From Spirochaetales bacterium (GTDB taxonomy: Bacteria > Spirochaetota > Spirochaetia > Sphaerochaetales > Sphaerochaetaceae): DNA of 64,000 nucleotides. Each line of letters begins with the position of its first letter. Within the stretch, counting starts at the first letter, position 1. The stretch is from NCBI GenBank assembly GCA_028722305.1, contig JAQYHB010000001.1, positions 40,608-104,607 of the forward strand, read 5' to 3'. The translations under genes and the position numbers were made by a program. The notes under the pieces were generated by a model that worked only from the letters and a program-made list of their open reading frames with translations, was not told the origin of the DNA and searched no databases. Below, piece by piece: positions 8,505 to 16,680 of this stretch.

Positions 8505-9653
8505 TTATTCGTTGACATCTCCCTCGTAGGGAACTGGTTGCGGTCTATCGTTCTCACCCATAGCCTCAGCCAGTTGCTTCATCAAACCACGGGCTTTCAG
8601 GCCAAGGTGCTTCGGGGTATCCACCTGGATGCGCAGATACAAATCGCCACGATCAGTGCTGTTGAGCTTGGGAGCTCCCTGTCCGCGGACCCTCAGCAGC
8701 TTTCCGCTCTGAGTCCCGCCCGGAATGGACACCTTGAGTTCCTTGCCATCCACACTGGTGATGATGATATCGGCGCCAAGCGCAGCCTGGGTGAAACTGA
8801 TCGGCACCTGCAGGTAGAGATCCGCGCCCTGACGGACAAAATACTTGTCCGGCCTGACCGAGATGAAGACTACCAAATCACCGCTCGGACCTCCGTTGGC
8901 TCCCGCGTCTCCCATGCCACGCAACGTGACCCTGTTGCCGTTATCCACGCCGGCAGGAATGGTGACCCTCAGTTTGGTCTGCTTGCGCTTCAAGCCGGAG
9001 CCATGGCAGTCCGGGCAAGGATGGTCGATGACCTGGCCCTTACCGCCACAGGTGGGGCAGGTCGTCGCCACGGTGAAGAAGCCGCTGTTCCTGCGTACCT
9101 GTCCGCTTCCGCCACAAGTGGGGCAGGTCTTGGTCCCGGTGCCGTCGGCGGAACCGGAACCATGGCAGGTGTCGCAGACTACCTGATGGATGTACGAGAC
9201 ATCCACCTTGGTGCCAAACAGCGCATCCTTGAAGTCCAGCGTCACGTCATAGCGCAAGCTCGAACCCTGGCTGGGGCCGCCGCTACGGCGGGCACCACCC
9301 TGGCCACCCATGCCGCCACCGAAAAAGGAACTGAAAATGTCCTCGAACCCGCCACGGCCTCCGAAAATATCGGAGAAGTCCTGATAGACATGGGAATAGT
9401 CGTGTCCCATACCACCGGCCCCATCGATACCGGCAAAACCGTACTGGTCATAGGCCGCTCGCTTCTTCTCGTCGCTGAGGACTTCGTAGGCCTCGGTGGC
9501 TTCCTTGAAACGGGCCTCGGCCTCCTTATCACCAGGGTGGGTATCCGGGTGATTGGCCAAAGCCAGCTTGTGGTATGCTTTCTTGATCTGCTCGGGAGTA
9601 GCGTCTTTGGCAACGCCGAGCACTTCATAATAATCTCGTTTCGTCTCTGCCAT
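8505..9653 (-). CDS. dnaJ: Chaperone protein DnaJ
   Basis: Hsp40 co-chaperone that stimulates DnaK ATPase and delivers substrates. J domain at residues 1-70 with the HPD motif (NHPDTHP), a Gly/Phe-rich linker, four CxxCxGxG zinc repeats (CDTCHGSG, CPTCGGSG, CPTCGGKG, CPDCHGSG) and a C-terminal substrate domain. ATG 9653 (MAETKRDYYEVL) gives 382 aa, with GAGG 8 nt upstream; the in-frame ATG six codons earlier lies in front of that site. Downstream of dnaK, behind a strong hairpin at 9671-9707. Confidence 0.97.
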   Translation of the reverse strand: MAETKRDYYEVLGVAKDATPEQIKKAYHKLALANHPDTHPGDKEAEARFKEATEAYEVLSDEKKRAAYDQYGFAGIDGAGGMGHDYSHVYQDFSDIFGGRGGFEDIFSSFFGGGMGGQGGARRSGGPSQGSSLRYDVTLDFKDALFGTKVDVSYIHQVVCDTCHGSGSADGTGTKTCPTCGGSGQVRRNSGFFTVATTCPTCGGKGQVIDHPCPDCHGSGLKRKQTKLRVTIPAGVDNGNRVTLRGMGDAGANGGPSGDLVVFISVRPDKYFVRQGADLYLQVPISFTQAALGADIIITSVDGKELKVSIPGGTQSGKLLRVRGQGAPKLNSTDRGDLYLRIQVDTPKHLGLKARGLMKQLAEAMGENDRPQPVPYEGDVNE

Positions 9654-9670
9654 AGGAAAGTCCTCAAACA

Positions 9671-9707
9671 CACATCATGTCGGCTTTTTCGGGGCCGACA
9701 TGATGTG
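9671..9707 (-). promoter_or_regulatory. Perfect 14-bp hairpin between dnaK and dnaJ
   Basis: CACATCATGTCGGC (9671-9684) pairs exactly with 9694-9707 around a 9-nt loop. On the minus strand no U-run follows, so it is not a classical terminator. It ends a few bases before the dnaJ ribosome-binding site and could stabilise dnaK mRNA or reduce expression of dnaJ relative to dnaK. Confidence 0.75.
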
Positions 9708-9737
9708 ATGCTATTGCATTGTAGCAAAAAGCCGGAA

Positions 9738-11684
9738 TCAGTTCACGACCTCATAGCCGGCGTCATCAGGACCTGTACCCTGATGGGTCGTCGGACCACT
9801 GGTCGCACCGCCCTGGGCCCCACCGTTAGTGGAACCACCCTGAGCGCCGCCGTTCTGATTGTTGGCACCTGCATGCTTGTAAATCTCCTCGGCGAGCTTG
9901 TAAGAGGCTTCCTGCAGAGCCTGGGTCTTGGCCTTCAGCTCTTCGGTAGAGGCGGAGCTGTTGGAGAGCGTGCTCTTCAAATCGGCAATCGCCTTCTCGA
10001 TCTTGGCCTTGTCGTCAGCAGAGATCTTGTCGCCGTAGCTCTTCAGCGACTTCTCGGTGCTGTACATCATGGTCTCTGCGTTGTTGCGCGCGTCCACCTT
10101 CTCCTTGGCCTTCTTGTCCTCGTCGGCGTGGTCCTTGGCTTCCTTCACCATGCGGTCGATCTCCTCATCGGAAAGTCCGGAAGAGCTCTCGATCTTGATA
10201 TGGGCTTCCTTGCCGGTACCGGTGTCCTTTGCAGAAACATGGACGATGCCATTGGCGTCGATATCGAAGGAGACCTCGATCTGCGGGACTCCGCGCGGAG
10301 CAGCCGGAATCTGATCCAAGGTAAAGGTGCCGAGGACTCTGTTCTGGGCAGCCATCTCACGCTCACCCTGCAGGACCTTGATGCCGACTTCGGTCTGGCC
10401 ATCAGCCGCAGTAGTAAAAATCTGGCTCTTGTGGGTCGGAATCGTGGTGTTGCGAGGAATCATCTTGGTGCAGACGCCACCGAGGGTCTCGATACCCAAG
10501 GAAAGCGGAGTGACATCAAGCAGGACGACGTCCTTGACGGTTCCACCAAGAATACCACCCTGAATGGCGGCGCCCATGGCGACTACCTCATCCGGGTTGA
10601 CACCCTTCATCGGCTCCTTGCCACCGAACATCTCCTTGACAGCTTCCTGGACGGCGGGGATACGAGTCGTACCTCCAACCAGAATGACCTCGTCGATATC
10701 GTGGATCGTCAGGCCGGCATCACGCAACGCGTTGGTGACAGGACCACGGCTACGCTCGACCAGGTCGGCGGTCATAGCCTCGAAGTGGGCTCTGGAAAGG
10801 TCCATCTGCAGGTTCAACGGGCGATTGTCCTTGTTGGCGATGAAGGGCAGGCTGATGGTGTAGTTCATCGTGCTGGAAAGGGCAATCTTCGCCTTCTCCG
10901 CCTCTTCCTTCATTCTCTGCAGGGCCATGGTATCATCCTTCAGGTTGATGCCATACTGCGCCTTGAACTCCTCGTTCATCCAATCGATGATCTTCGCGTC
11001 GAAGTCATCACCGCCAAGGTGGGTATCACCGTTGGTGCTCTTGACCTCGAAGACACCGTCACCGAGCTCCAGGATGGAGACATCGAAGGTGCCGCCGCCG
11101 AAGTCATAGACAGCGATCTTCTCTTCCTTGTTGGTCTTGTCCAAACCGTAGGCCAGAGCGCTTGCGGTCGGCTCGTTGACAATACGCTTCACATCAAGGC
11201 CGGCAATCTTGCCCGCGTCCTTGGTGGCTTGGCGCTGAGCGTCGTTGAAGTAGGCGGGAACCGTGATGACCGCTTCGGTCACCGGCTCCTTCAGATAGGC
11301 TTCCGCGGCCGCCTTCATCTTCTGAAGGATGGCAGCGGAAATCTGCTCCGGGGAGTATTCCTTTCCCTGGGCGACGACACGGACATAGCCCTGCGCGTCG
11401 CTAGTCACCTTATACGGCAGTCTGCCCAGCTCCTGCTGGACATCAGCGTCCTGATATTTGTGACCCATGAAACGCTTGATCGAATAAATCGTGTTCTCGG
11501 CATTCGTGACCATCTGGTTCTTGGCCGGCTGACCGACAAGCTGCTCGCCCTTGTCGGTAAAAGCCACAATGGACGGCGTCGTGCGGGCGCCATCGCTGTT
11601 GATGATGACGTGAGGTTCGTTACCCTCCATCACCGCGACACAACTGTTGGTCGTGCCAAGGTCAATACCAATAATCTTTCCCAT
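9738..11684 (-). CDS. dnaK: Chaperone protein DnaK (Hsp70)
   Basis: ATP-driven Hsp70 that binds unfolded segments, working with DnaJ and GrpE. The ATPase domain begins [21 protein letters not shown] and has [12 protein letters not shown] and [13 protein letters not shown]; the linker [15 protein letters not shown] and the substrate domain follow. The C-terminal tail is rich in Gly, Asn and Gln with repeated NGGAQGG and ends in EVVN rather than the common EEVD/EVID type. 648 aa. GAGGAG lies 8 nt before the ATG. Own promoter at 11749-11777, sharing a motif with grpE and clpB. Confidence 0.98.
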   Translation of the reverse strand: MGKIIGIDLGTTNSCVAVMEGNEPHVIINSDGARTTPSIVAFTDKGEQLVGQPAKNQMVTNAENTIYSIKRFMGHKYQDADVQQELGRLPYKVTSDAQGYVRVVAQGKEYSPEQISAAILQKMKAAAEAYLKEPVTEAVITVPAYFNDAQRQATKDAGKIAGLDVKRIVNEPTASALAYGLDKTNKEEKIAVYDFGGGTFDVSILELGDGVFEVKSTNGDTHLGGDDFDAKIIDWMNEEFKAQYGINLKDDTMALQRMKEEAEKAKIALSSTMNYTISLPFIANKDNRPLNLQMDLSRAHFEAMTADLVERSRGPVTNALRDAGLTIHDIDEVILVGGTTRIPAVQEAVKEMFGGKEPMKGVNPDEVVAMGAAIQGGILGGTVKDVVLLDVTPLSLGIETLGGVCTKMIPRNTTIPTHKSQIFTTAADGQTEVGIKVLQGEREMAAQNRVLGTFTLDQIPAAPRGVPQIEVSFDIDANGIVHVSAKDTGTGKEAHIKIESSSGLSDEEIDRMVKEAKDHADEDKKAKEKVDARNNAETMMYSTEKSLKSYGDKISADDKAKIEKAIADLKSTLSNSSASTEELKAKTQALQEASYKLAEEIYKHAGANNQNGGAQGGSTNGGAQGGATSGPTTHQGTGPDDAGYEVVN

Positions 11685-11748
11685 ATCTGTATCTCCTCAA
11701 ATTCCCGATAATTTCAAAAGTTTTTCTGTTCCTTATCGGAACGTCTGT

Positions 11749-11777
11749 AACATACTCACGCTTGGCGCAATCGTCAA
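11749..11777 (-). promoter_or_regulatory. dnaK promoter with GTGAG-TATGTT heat-shock-like block
   Basis: Minus strand TTGACG (11777-11772), 17-nt spacer ending GCGTGAG, TATGTT (11754-11749). The block GTGAGTATGTT recurs before grpE and, as GTGAGTATATT, before clpB. A short inverted repeat GTTCC-gataa-GGAAC follows near the predicted +1. Confidence 0.75.
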
Positions 11778-12484
11778 TTGGAAGGTTGACCGACCACCAC
11801 TTTTGCGGGGCGGATTACCTTGTCCCCAAGCAAATATCCGGACTGATAGGTCATCGTGACCGTCTTGTCCTTGTACTTGTCGTCCTTGACCACCTGCAAC
11901 GCCTCGTGACGGGACGGGTCGAACGGTTTGCCGTCGGTCTCCATTTTCTTCAGGCCGAACTGGCCGGCAAGGTGCTGGTACATCTTGTCATTGATCATCT
12001 GCACGCCCTCGAGCATCTTCTCGAAGTCCTTAGACTGGTCCTCTTTGCCTGCCTGCAAGGCGCGTTCAAAATCATCAAGGGTCGGAAGCAGGTCCTTCAG
12101 GATCTTCTCCTTGGCCCTTTCGATTTCCATCGCGGTATTGCTCTGCATGCGTTTCATATCAGCGGCCATCGTGGATGCGTAACGCTGCATGCTGGCGTAT
12201 TTGTCCTGCCAATCCTGCACCTTGTCGTTGAGCTGGCTGATTGTCTGTGAATCATGCACGCTCTTTTGGTCGGCTACCGAAAGCTGGGCCTGGAGCAACG
12301 CCACCTGCGCCTGAAGCGCAGCAATCTGCTCCTGAGGGGTCGGTTCCTTCTTGACTTCTTGGGAATCCTTCTGCTTCTCAGCGGGTTCAGCCTGAGCCTC
12401 CGGCTTTTTCGGGGTCTCCTCCTGTTTGCTCGATTTCTCGGCTTCCTTCCCGGAGTCCTCGTGGTTGTTCACGTTGATTTTCAT
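11774..12484 (-). CDS. grpE: Nucleotide exchange factor GrpE
   Basis: Releases ADP from DnaK. The first about 80 residues are charged and low-complexity (Glu/Lys/Gln/Pro), then a long coiled coil (QIAALQAQVALLQAQL onward), then the conserved GrpE core: EKILKDLLPTLDDFERAL, FEKMLEGVQMI and the C-terminal beta domain with PFDPSRHEALQ and GYLLGDKVIRPAKVVVG. 236 aa. Lies just upstream of dnaK but with its own promoter at 12537-12566; the dnaK -35 box overlaps the last codons of grpE. Confidence 0.96.
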   Translation of the reverse strand: MKINVNNHEDSGKEAEKSSKQEETPKKPEAQAEPAEKQKDSQEVKKEPTPQEQIAALQAQVALLQAQLSVADQKSVHDSQTISQLNDKVQDWQDKYASMQRYASTMAADMKRMQSNTAMEIERAKEKILKDLLPTLDDFERALQAGKEDQSKDFEKMLEGVQMINDKMYQHLAGQFGLKKMETDGKPFDPSRHEALQVVKDDKYKDKTVTMTYQSGYLLGDKVIRPAKVVVGQPSN

Positions 12485-12504
12485 ACATTTTCCTCACGAA
12501 CAAA

Positions 12505-12533
12505 AATACTGCGTACCCCCGTAGGGATACGCA
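12505..12533 (-). promoter_or_regulatory. Hairpin at the 5' end of the grpE transcript
   Basis: Minus strand TGCGTATCCC-tac-GGGGGTACGCA followed by GTATTTTTG, 20 nt before the grpE start. With the promoter at 12537-12566 the +1 falls at the upstream edge of this repeat, so it may be a 5' leader structure. The U-run also fits a weak terminator for the upstream gene. Confidence 0.5.
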
Positions 12534-12536
12534 TGA

Positions 12537-12566
12537 AACATACTCACAGACAAAGAGAAGCGTCAA
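12537..12566 (-). promoter_or_regulatory. grpE promoter with GTGAG-TATGTT heat-shock-like block
   Basis: Minus strand TTGACG (12566-12561), 18-nt spacer ending TGTGAG, TATGTT (12542-12537). Shares GTGAGTATGTT with the dnaK promoter. Confidence 0.75.
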
Positions 12567-12576
12567 GGGAAGATGC

Positions 12577-14346
12577 TCAGTCGTCCAGATTGATCGACTC
12601 CTCTTCCCCGACAGGCACATAGGTCGGTTTGACCTTCGGGGCTTCCTTGGTCTCCACCGGTTCCAAGTCATCCAACTCAGGGACGTCGTCCTCCATATCG
12701 ACCTCCTCCTCTTCCGGTTCGGATTCCTGTTCTGCCCCAAGAAGGTTGTCAACAACCGGCTCTTCCTCGGGAACAACCTCTGGCTCCGGCTCATCCACAC
12801 CCATGTCTTCTGATGGAATCTTGGAATCCAACGCGGGTTCGGCTCCCGTGGAGGCCGCCTGTATGGTTGGAACTTGCGTCTCTTCCTCGTTACCAGGTGC
12901 GGCGTCCGCTTCGAATGCCAGCCCTGTCCCGGAATGCACATCAACAGGTATCGTCTCCTGCTCGTCGGTGCCAAGAGCCGCATCGGGGAGCTTGAAATTC
13001 AACTCAGGTTCGGCTTCCGTGGAAGATGCCTGTGTGGTTGCGGCTTGTTCCTCATCCTCTCTACCAGGTACTGCATCCGCGCCGGAGGCCGCTTCTTGTC
13101 CGGCGCTGAAAGCACTGGAAGGAATCGGCTTGAAATCGAATACAGGCTCTTGGTCGTCAGGGCTTTCCGGAGCCTGGACAGGAACCGAGGCGACGCCATT
13201 GTCGACCATGCACGCCGCCCGCTCCTCCATTTCCCTGACAATCTCTGCCTTCTCGGTCTTCAGCCAATCAAGCTCGCCGTGCAGGGCGTCGGTCTCTGCC
13301 TGGAGCTCGTCAATCGACTGCTCCATCTGTCGCTTATGGCTCTCCTGGGTGGCGTTGAGCGCATCGTTGTTGGAGAGTTGCTGGCTGTACTCCGCAAGCT
13401 TCTTGCTGACCTCCTCAAGCCGCAAGGCGCTGTTGGCATCCAACGTGGCGGCGATGTCCTTCGCGGAGGCAAGACGACCATCCAGCTCGTTGATGAAGAC
13501 CTGGCTGGTGGAGACCATGGTATGGAATGAGGCATCGATCTGCTCGATGGTCTGTTTGAAGACCGTCTCCATCTTTTCCGCGCAACCGACGGTGAAGTTG
13601 GACATATCCTTGTCCACTTGGCTGACGGTCTCGAAGCGTAGCCGTTTGAAGTCGTCCTCGCTCTTCTGCAAGGAGTCTTTCATCTGCCGCTCGAACTCGC
13701 CGAACTTCTTTCCCTGCTCCTCGACCTCCTGGATGGCATCCTGCTTTTGCTTCTCCAACGCTTCGGTATAGCTGTCGATGGAACTCTTGGTCTTTCCCAT
13801 CAGTTCCTCGACCTGCTTCTGGAAACTGGTCAGCTTCTCCTCGCTCTCGGCGAGCAGATTCCTGATTGCCGACTCGCTCTCGGCCCGCATCGTCTCGATG
13901 GCGGCTTTTTCCCTGGCGGTATCCTCCTGGAACTGAGCGATGGTCTGGCGGACCTGCTCCACCTCCGCGATATCGCCACGAATCTCCTGGATGCGCGCCT
14001 CAGCCTGGTCGGTAATCGTGGAGAGCTGCCCCATCACCTGCCGGTAGTTGGCCAATGTCGCCTGAAGCTTGGCCAGGTCTTGGCTGCGGTTCTGTATGTC
14101 GAGGATCCTCCCGTCCATCTCATCCATCACGTTCTGGGCCTGGACGATTTTCTGGTTGACAATCTCGATCGCATGCTGGGAATTCTCGCGCAGGCGGTAG
14201 TTCTCCTTCTCGCTCGCGGCACCAAGTCTTTTCAATTGTTCCTGGATCCGCATCATCTTCTTGCGGTCATTGGCCGCGCCGAAGAGCAGGAGACTGATGA
14301 CAAAGTTAACGGCAAACAACACAAACGCGAATACATAAAACGTCAA
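12577..14346 (-). CDS. Membrane-anchored long coiled-coil protein (spirochaete type)
   Basis: One N-terminal transmembrane helix (FAFVLFAVNFVISLLLFG) precedes about 370 residues of heptad-rich coiled coil, then an acidic, low-complexity C-terminal third. That tail holds a tandem repeat of 57 codons (copies share DAxPGxEEE, QAxSTxAEP and a Lys-Ile/Leu-Pro step). It resembles the coiled-coil proteins annotated in spirochaetes as the SpiroCoCo family; this is recognition by layout, not alignment. TTG 14346 is preferred because a GGGGGG site lies 8 nt upstream; an in-frame TTG at 14376 lacks one. Follows the HAD gene closely. A cytoskeletal or envelope role is only a guess. Confidence 0.75.
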   Translation of the reverse strand: MTFYVFAFVLFAVNFVISLLLFGAANDRKKMMRIQEQLKRLGAASEKENYRLRENSQHAIEIVNQKIVQAQNVMDEMDGRILDIQNRSQDLAKLQATLANYRQVMGQLSTITDQAEARIQEIRGDIAEVEQVRQTIAQFQEDTAREKAAIETMRAESESAIRNLLAESEEKLTSFQKQVEELMGKTKSSIDSYTEALEKQKQDAIQEVEEQGKKFGEFERQMKDSLQKSEDDFKRLRFETVSQVDKDMSNFTVGCAEKMETVFKQTIEQIDASFHTMVSTSQVFINELDGRLASAKDIAATLDANSALRLEEVSKKLAEYSQQLSNNDALNATQESHKRQMEQSIDELQAETDALHGELDWLKTEKAEIVREMEERAACMVDNGVASVPVQAPESPDDQEPVFDFKPIPSSAFSAGQEAASGADAVPGREDEEQAATTQASSTEAEPELNFKLPDAALGTDEQETIPVDVHSGTGLAFEADAAPGNEEETQVPTIQAASTGAEPALDSKIPSEDMGVDEPEPEVVPEEEPVVDNLLGAEQESEPEEEEVDMEDDVPELDDLEPVETKEAPKVKPTYVPVGEEESINLDD

Positions 14347-14362
14347 GGCAAGGACCCCCCTT

Positions 14363-15058
14363 TTAGAGAGCAGCAAGTTCCAAATACGATGTTACCACAT
14401 GCTCCGCTTCGGGGAACAGGTGGCGTTTCTTCCTGCTCGAGGTGATCAGGCAGGAATGCATGCCAACCCCACGCGCGCCCAGCACGTCCTTGTGGTAGCT
14501 GTCCCCCACATATAAAACCTCTTGAGGCTCGAGATTGATACAAGAAACCAGTTTCGAAAAAACCCTAGGGTCCGGTTTCAGGTATCCGATGTCCTCGCTG
14601 GAGAGGGCGACATCCACCACGTCGTCCACCCCGAGGGCCTTGAGTTTCCCTTCCAACGGGAAATCGCTCAGGACGGCAATCGTATAGCCCCGTTCCTTGA
14701 GCGAACGCAGCGTCTCGCGCATCCCCTTGCGCTCGGGAACCACCTGGTACAGCCGCCTCCAGCTGTCATAGAACACACGTTCCACCATTTTTCCCATCCG
14801 ATCGACCGACCGTTGGGTGACCTTGCGATGGAGGAAACCGAGCATCAGCCGGGAAAGCCGGTCCAGATATCCCGCCCGGTTCTCCGGGACGGTAGGCCGG
14901 CTGGCCTGCTCGACACGGTAGGCCCTCCTGGCACGGTTATAGGCCCAGGAAAGCAACGGCGCCTTCACCCCGGCAAGCAACATGCGCCAATAGTAGCTCC
15001 GTTGGGGATAGAGGGTACCATCAACATCAAAGGCTACAGCCTTGATCTCAGCGTCCAT
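14363..15058 (-). CDS. HAD-family hydrolase
   Basis: Haloacid-dehalogenase-type phosphatase of unknown substrate. Motif I is FDVDGTLYP with the nucleophile and acid/base Asp residues; motif II is VLSDFP; the motif III lysine is in YLKPDPRVF; motif IV is YVGDSYHKDVLGA. 231 aa from ATG 15058, overlapping the end of der by 11 nt, which suggests translational coupling. The helical cap after motif I (residues about 20-100) is Arg-rich. Sequence alone does not give the substrate. Confidence 0.85.
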   Translation of the reverse strand: MDAEIKAVAFDVDGTLYPQRSYYWRMLLAGVKAPLLSWAYNRARRAYRVEQASRPTVPENRAGYLDRLSRLMLGFLHRKVTQRSVDRMGKMVERVFYDSWRRLYQVVPERKGMRETLRSLKERGYTIAVLSDFPLEGKLKALGVDDVVDVALSSEDIGYLKPDPRVFSKLVSCINLEPQEVLYVGDSYHKDVLGARGVGMHSCLITSSRKKRHLFPEAEHVVTSYLELAAL

Positions 15059-16622
15059 GCTTCTTCTGCAGGTGCTGCCGCATCTGTCCGGCATTTTTTT
15101 GGATCTTGCTCTGCCGCTTTATCGCTTTGCCATACGAGGCCTTGTTTCCCGGCTTGACCGGACGGGCCTTGGCAACTGCCCGTCCACCGCCTCTTTTGGC
15201 CCTCGCCGCCTTCTCAGCCGCATTCTTCTTGATCGCCGTCAGGCTGGGCGCCTGTCTCGGCTTGTCGTGCAACGAAGGATTGCGGCGCCGCTCGCGCAGG
15301 TCGATCTCCACCGGCACCATCGAGAAGCCAAGGTCCTTGCGGATGCAATTCTTCAGGTATTGGACGTACATCGGCGGGAAGTCCTTCGTATGGTTGACGA
15401 AGAAGAGGAACTTGACTGGCGAAGCGCTGATCTGGGTGCCGTAATAGACCTTGTAATGGCCAAGCTCGCCCCGTGGCGGCTGGTATTTCTCGCCCCAGCG
15501 GGCGACCGCGGCATTCAGGGTCGAGGTGTCGACACGCTTCTGCATCTCGCAATGGACTTCCCAGACGGTATCCAGCAACTTGCCGATGTTCTCGCCGTCC
15601 TTGGCACTGATGGCGACAAGAGGTGCGAAGCCGAGGACAGGGAACAGGAAACGGGTGCGGTCCTCGATGGCCTGCAACTGGTTCTTCACAGTCAACAGGT
15701 CGATTTTATTCAACACCAGGACGATTCCGACACCACGGCGGGTCACCAGAGCGGCGATTTTCTTATCCTGGTCGGTCACGCCCTCGAGGGAGTCGATCAT
15801 CAACAACACCACATCAGCCTCGTCGATGCTCTTGATGGCGCGGTTTACCGAATAGTATTCGACATCCTCCTCCACCTTTCCCTTGCGGCGGATACCGGCG
15901 GTATCCATGACGGAGAACTCGGTTCCCTTGTAGGTGAAGGAGCCCCGCACCACGTCACGGGTGGTGCCGGCGATATTGCTGACCAGGGAGAGGTCGCTGC
16001 CGACCAGCAGGTTGGTCAGGGTGCTCTTGCCGGTGTTGGGCTTGCCAAGAATGGCTAGGCGCAGTTGCGGGATGCTTTCCGGGGCGTTCTCCACCGTCGT
16101 CAGGTTCAGGATTCCCATCAGGGTATCCTCAAGGTCCTCGATGCCGATGCCATGGGCGGAAGAAATACAGACCACCCGCTGGTACCCATAGCCATAGAAG
16201 TCCCAGACCAAGTCCTTATGTTTCTCGTCATCGACCTTGTTGACCACAAGGATCACCTTGTCGGTATAGGGACGCAACGTCTGCATCAGCTCCTCGTCCT
16301 CCGCCGTCATGCCGGCGCAGTCGACCATGAAGAGGATTGCGTCGGCCTTGTCGAGCAGGCCGAGGGAGCGCTTGGCCACCAGCGCATCCATCTCCTCCCG
16401 GTCCACCTTGACACCACCGGAGTCGACGAGGTTGACGGGATGGTTGCCCAAAAGCCAGCGTTCGCTGATTGTATCGCGGGTCACGCCAGCCACCGGGCTG
16501 GTGATCGCACGCCTCTTGCCAAGCAGGCGATTGAACAGGGTGCTCTTTCCTACGTTCGGACGTCCGATGATGGCAACAGTGGGAATCGTCTGAGTATCTT
16601 CCGTTTCTTTTATTTCATCCAT
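15048..16622 (-). CDS. der: Ribosome-assembly GTPase Der (EngA)
   Basis: Essential GTPase for 50S subunit assembly, with two tandem G domains and a KH-like domain. First domain: GRPNVGKST, DSGG and NKVD; second: GKPNTGKST, DTAG and NKID. The C-terminal end (about 60 residues) is very rich in Lys, Arg and Ala and probably contacts rRNA. ATG 16622 (MDEIKETEDTQ) with AAGGA about 9 nt upstream is preferred to the ATG 12 codons earlier; 524 aa. Lies 58 nt downstream of ptsI. Confidence 0.95.
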   Translation of the reverse strand: MDEIKETEDTQTIPTVAIIGRPNVGKSTLFNRLLGKRRAITSPVAGVTRDTISERWLLGNHPVNLVDSGGVKVDREEMDALVAKRSLGLLDKADAILFMVDCAGMTAEDEELMQTLRPYTDKVILVVNKVDDEKHKDLVWDFYGYGYQRVVCISSAHGIGIEDLEDTLMGILNLTTVENAPESIPQLRLAILGKPNTGKSTLTNLLVGSDLSLVSNIAGTTRDVVRGSFTYKGTEFSVMDTAGIRRKGKVEEDVEYYSVNRAIKSIDEADVVLLMIDSLEGVTDQDKKIAALVTRRGVGIVLVLNKIDLLTVKNQLQAIEDRTRFLFPVLGFAPLVAISAKDGENIGKLLDTVWEVHCEMQKRVDTSTLNAAVARWGEKYQPPRGELGHYKVYYGTQISASPVKFLFFVNHTKDFPPMYVQYLKNCIRKDLGFSMVPVEIDLRERRRNPSLHDKPRQAPSLTAIKKNAAEKAARAKRGGGRAVAKARPVKPGNKASYGKAIKRQSKIQKNAGQMRQHLQKKHGR

Positions 16623-16680
16623 TTGCTTTATTCCTTGAGGGAGATTGAATAATCTCATGAAGGAACGAAAAAGGCAACAC

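Noticed and set aside
8538..11711. Very long open frame on the plus strand antisense to dnaJ and dnaK.
   Set aside because: It mirrors the codon bias of dnaK/dnaJ; the conserved chaperone motifs on the minus strand explain the sequence, and the translation has no recognisable domain.
11685..12536. CIRCE elements (TTAGCACTC-N9-GAGTGCTAA) before dnaK or grpE.
   Set aside because: No such inverted repeat is present; the hairpins near the +1 sites have unrelated sequences.
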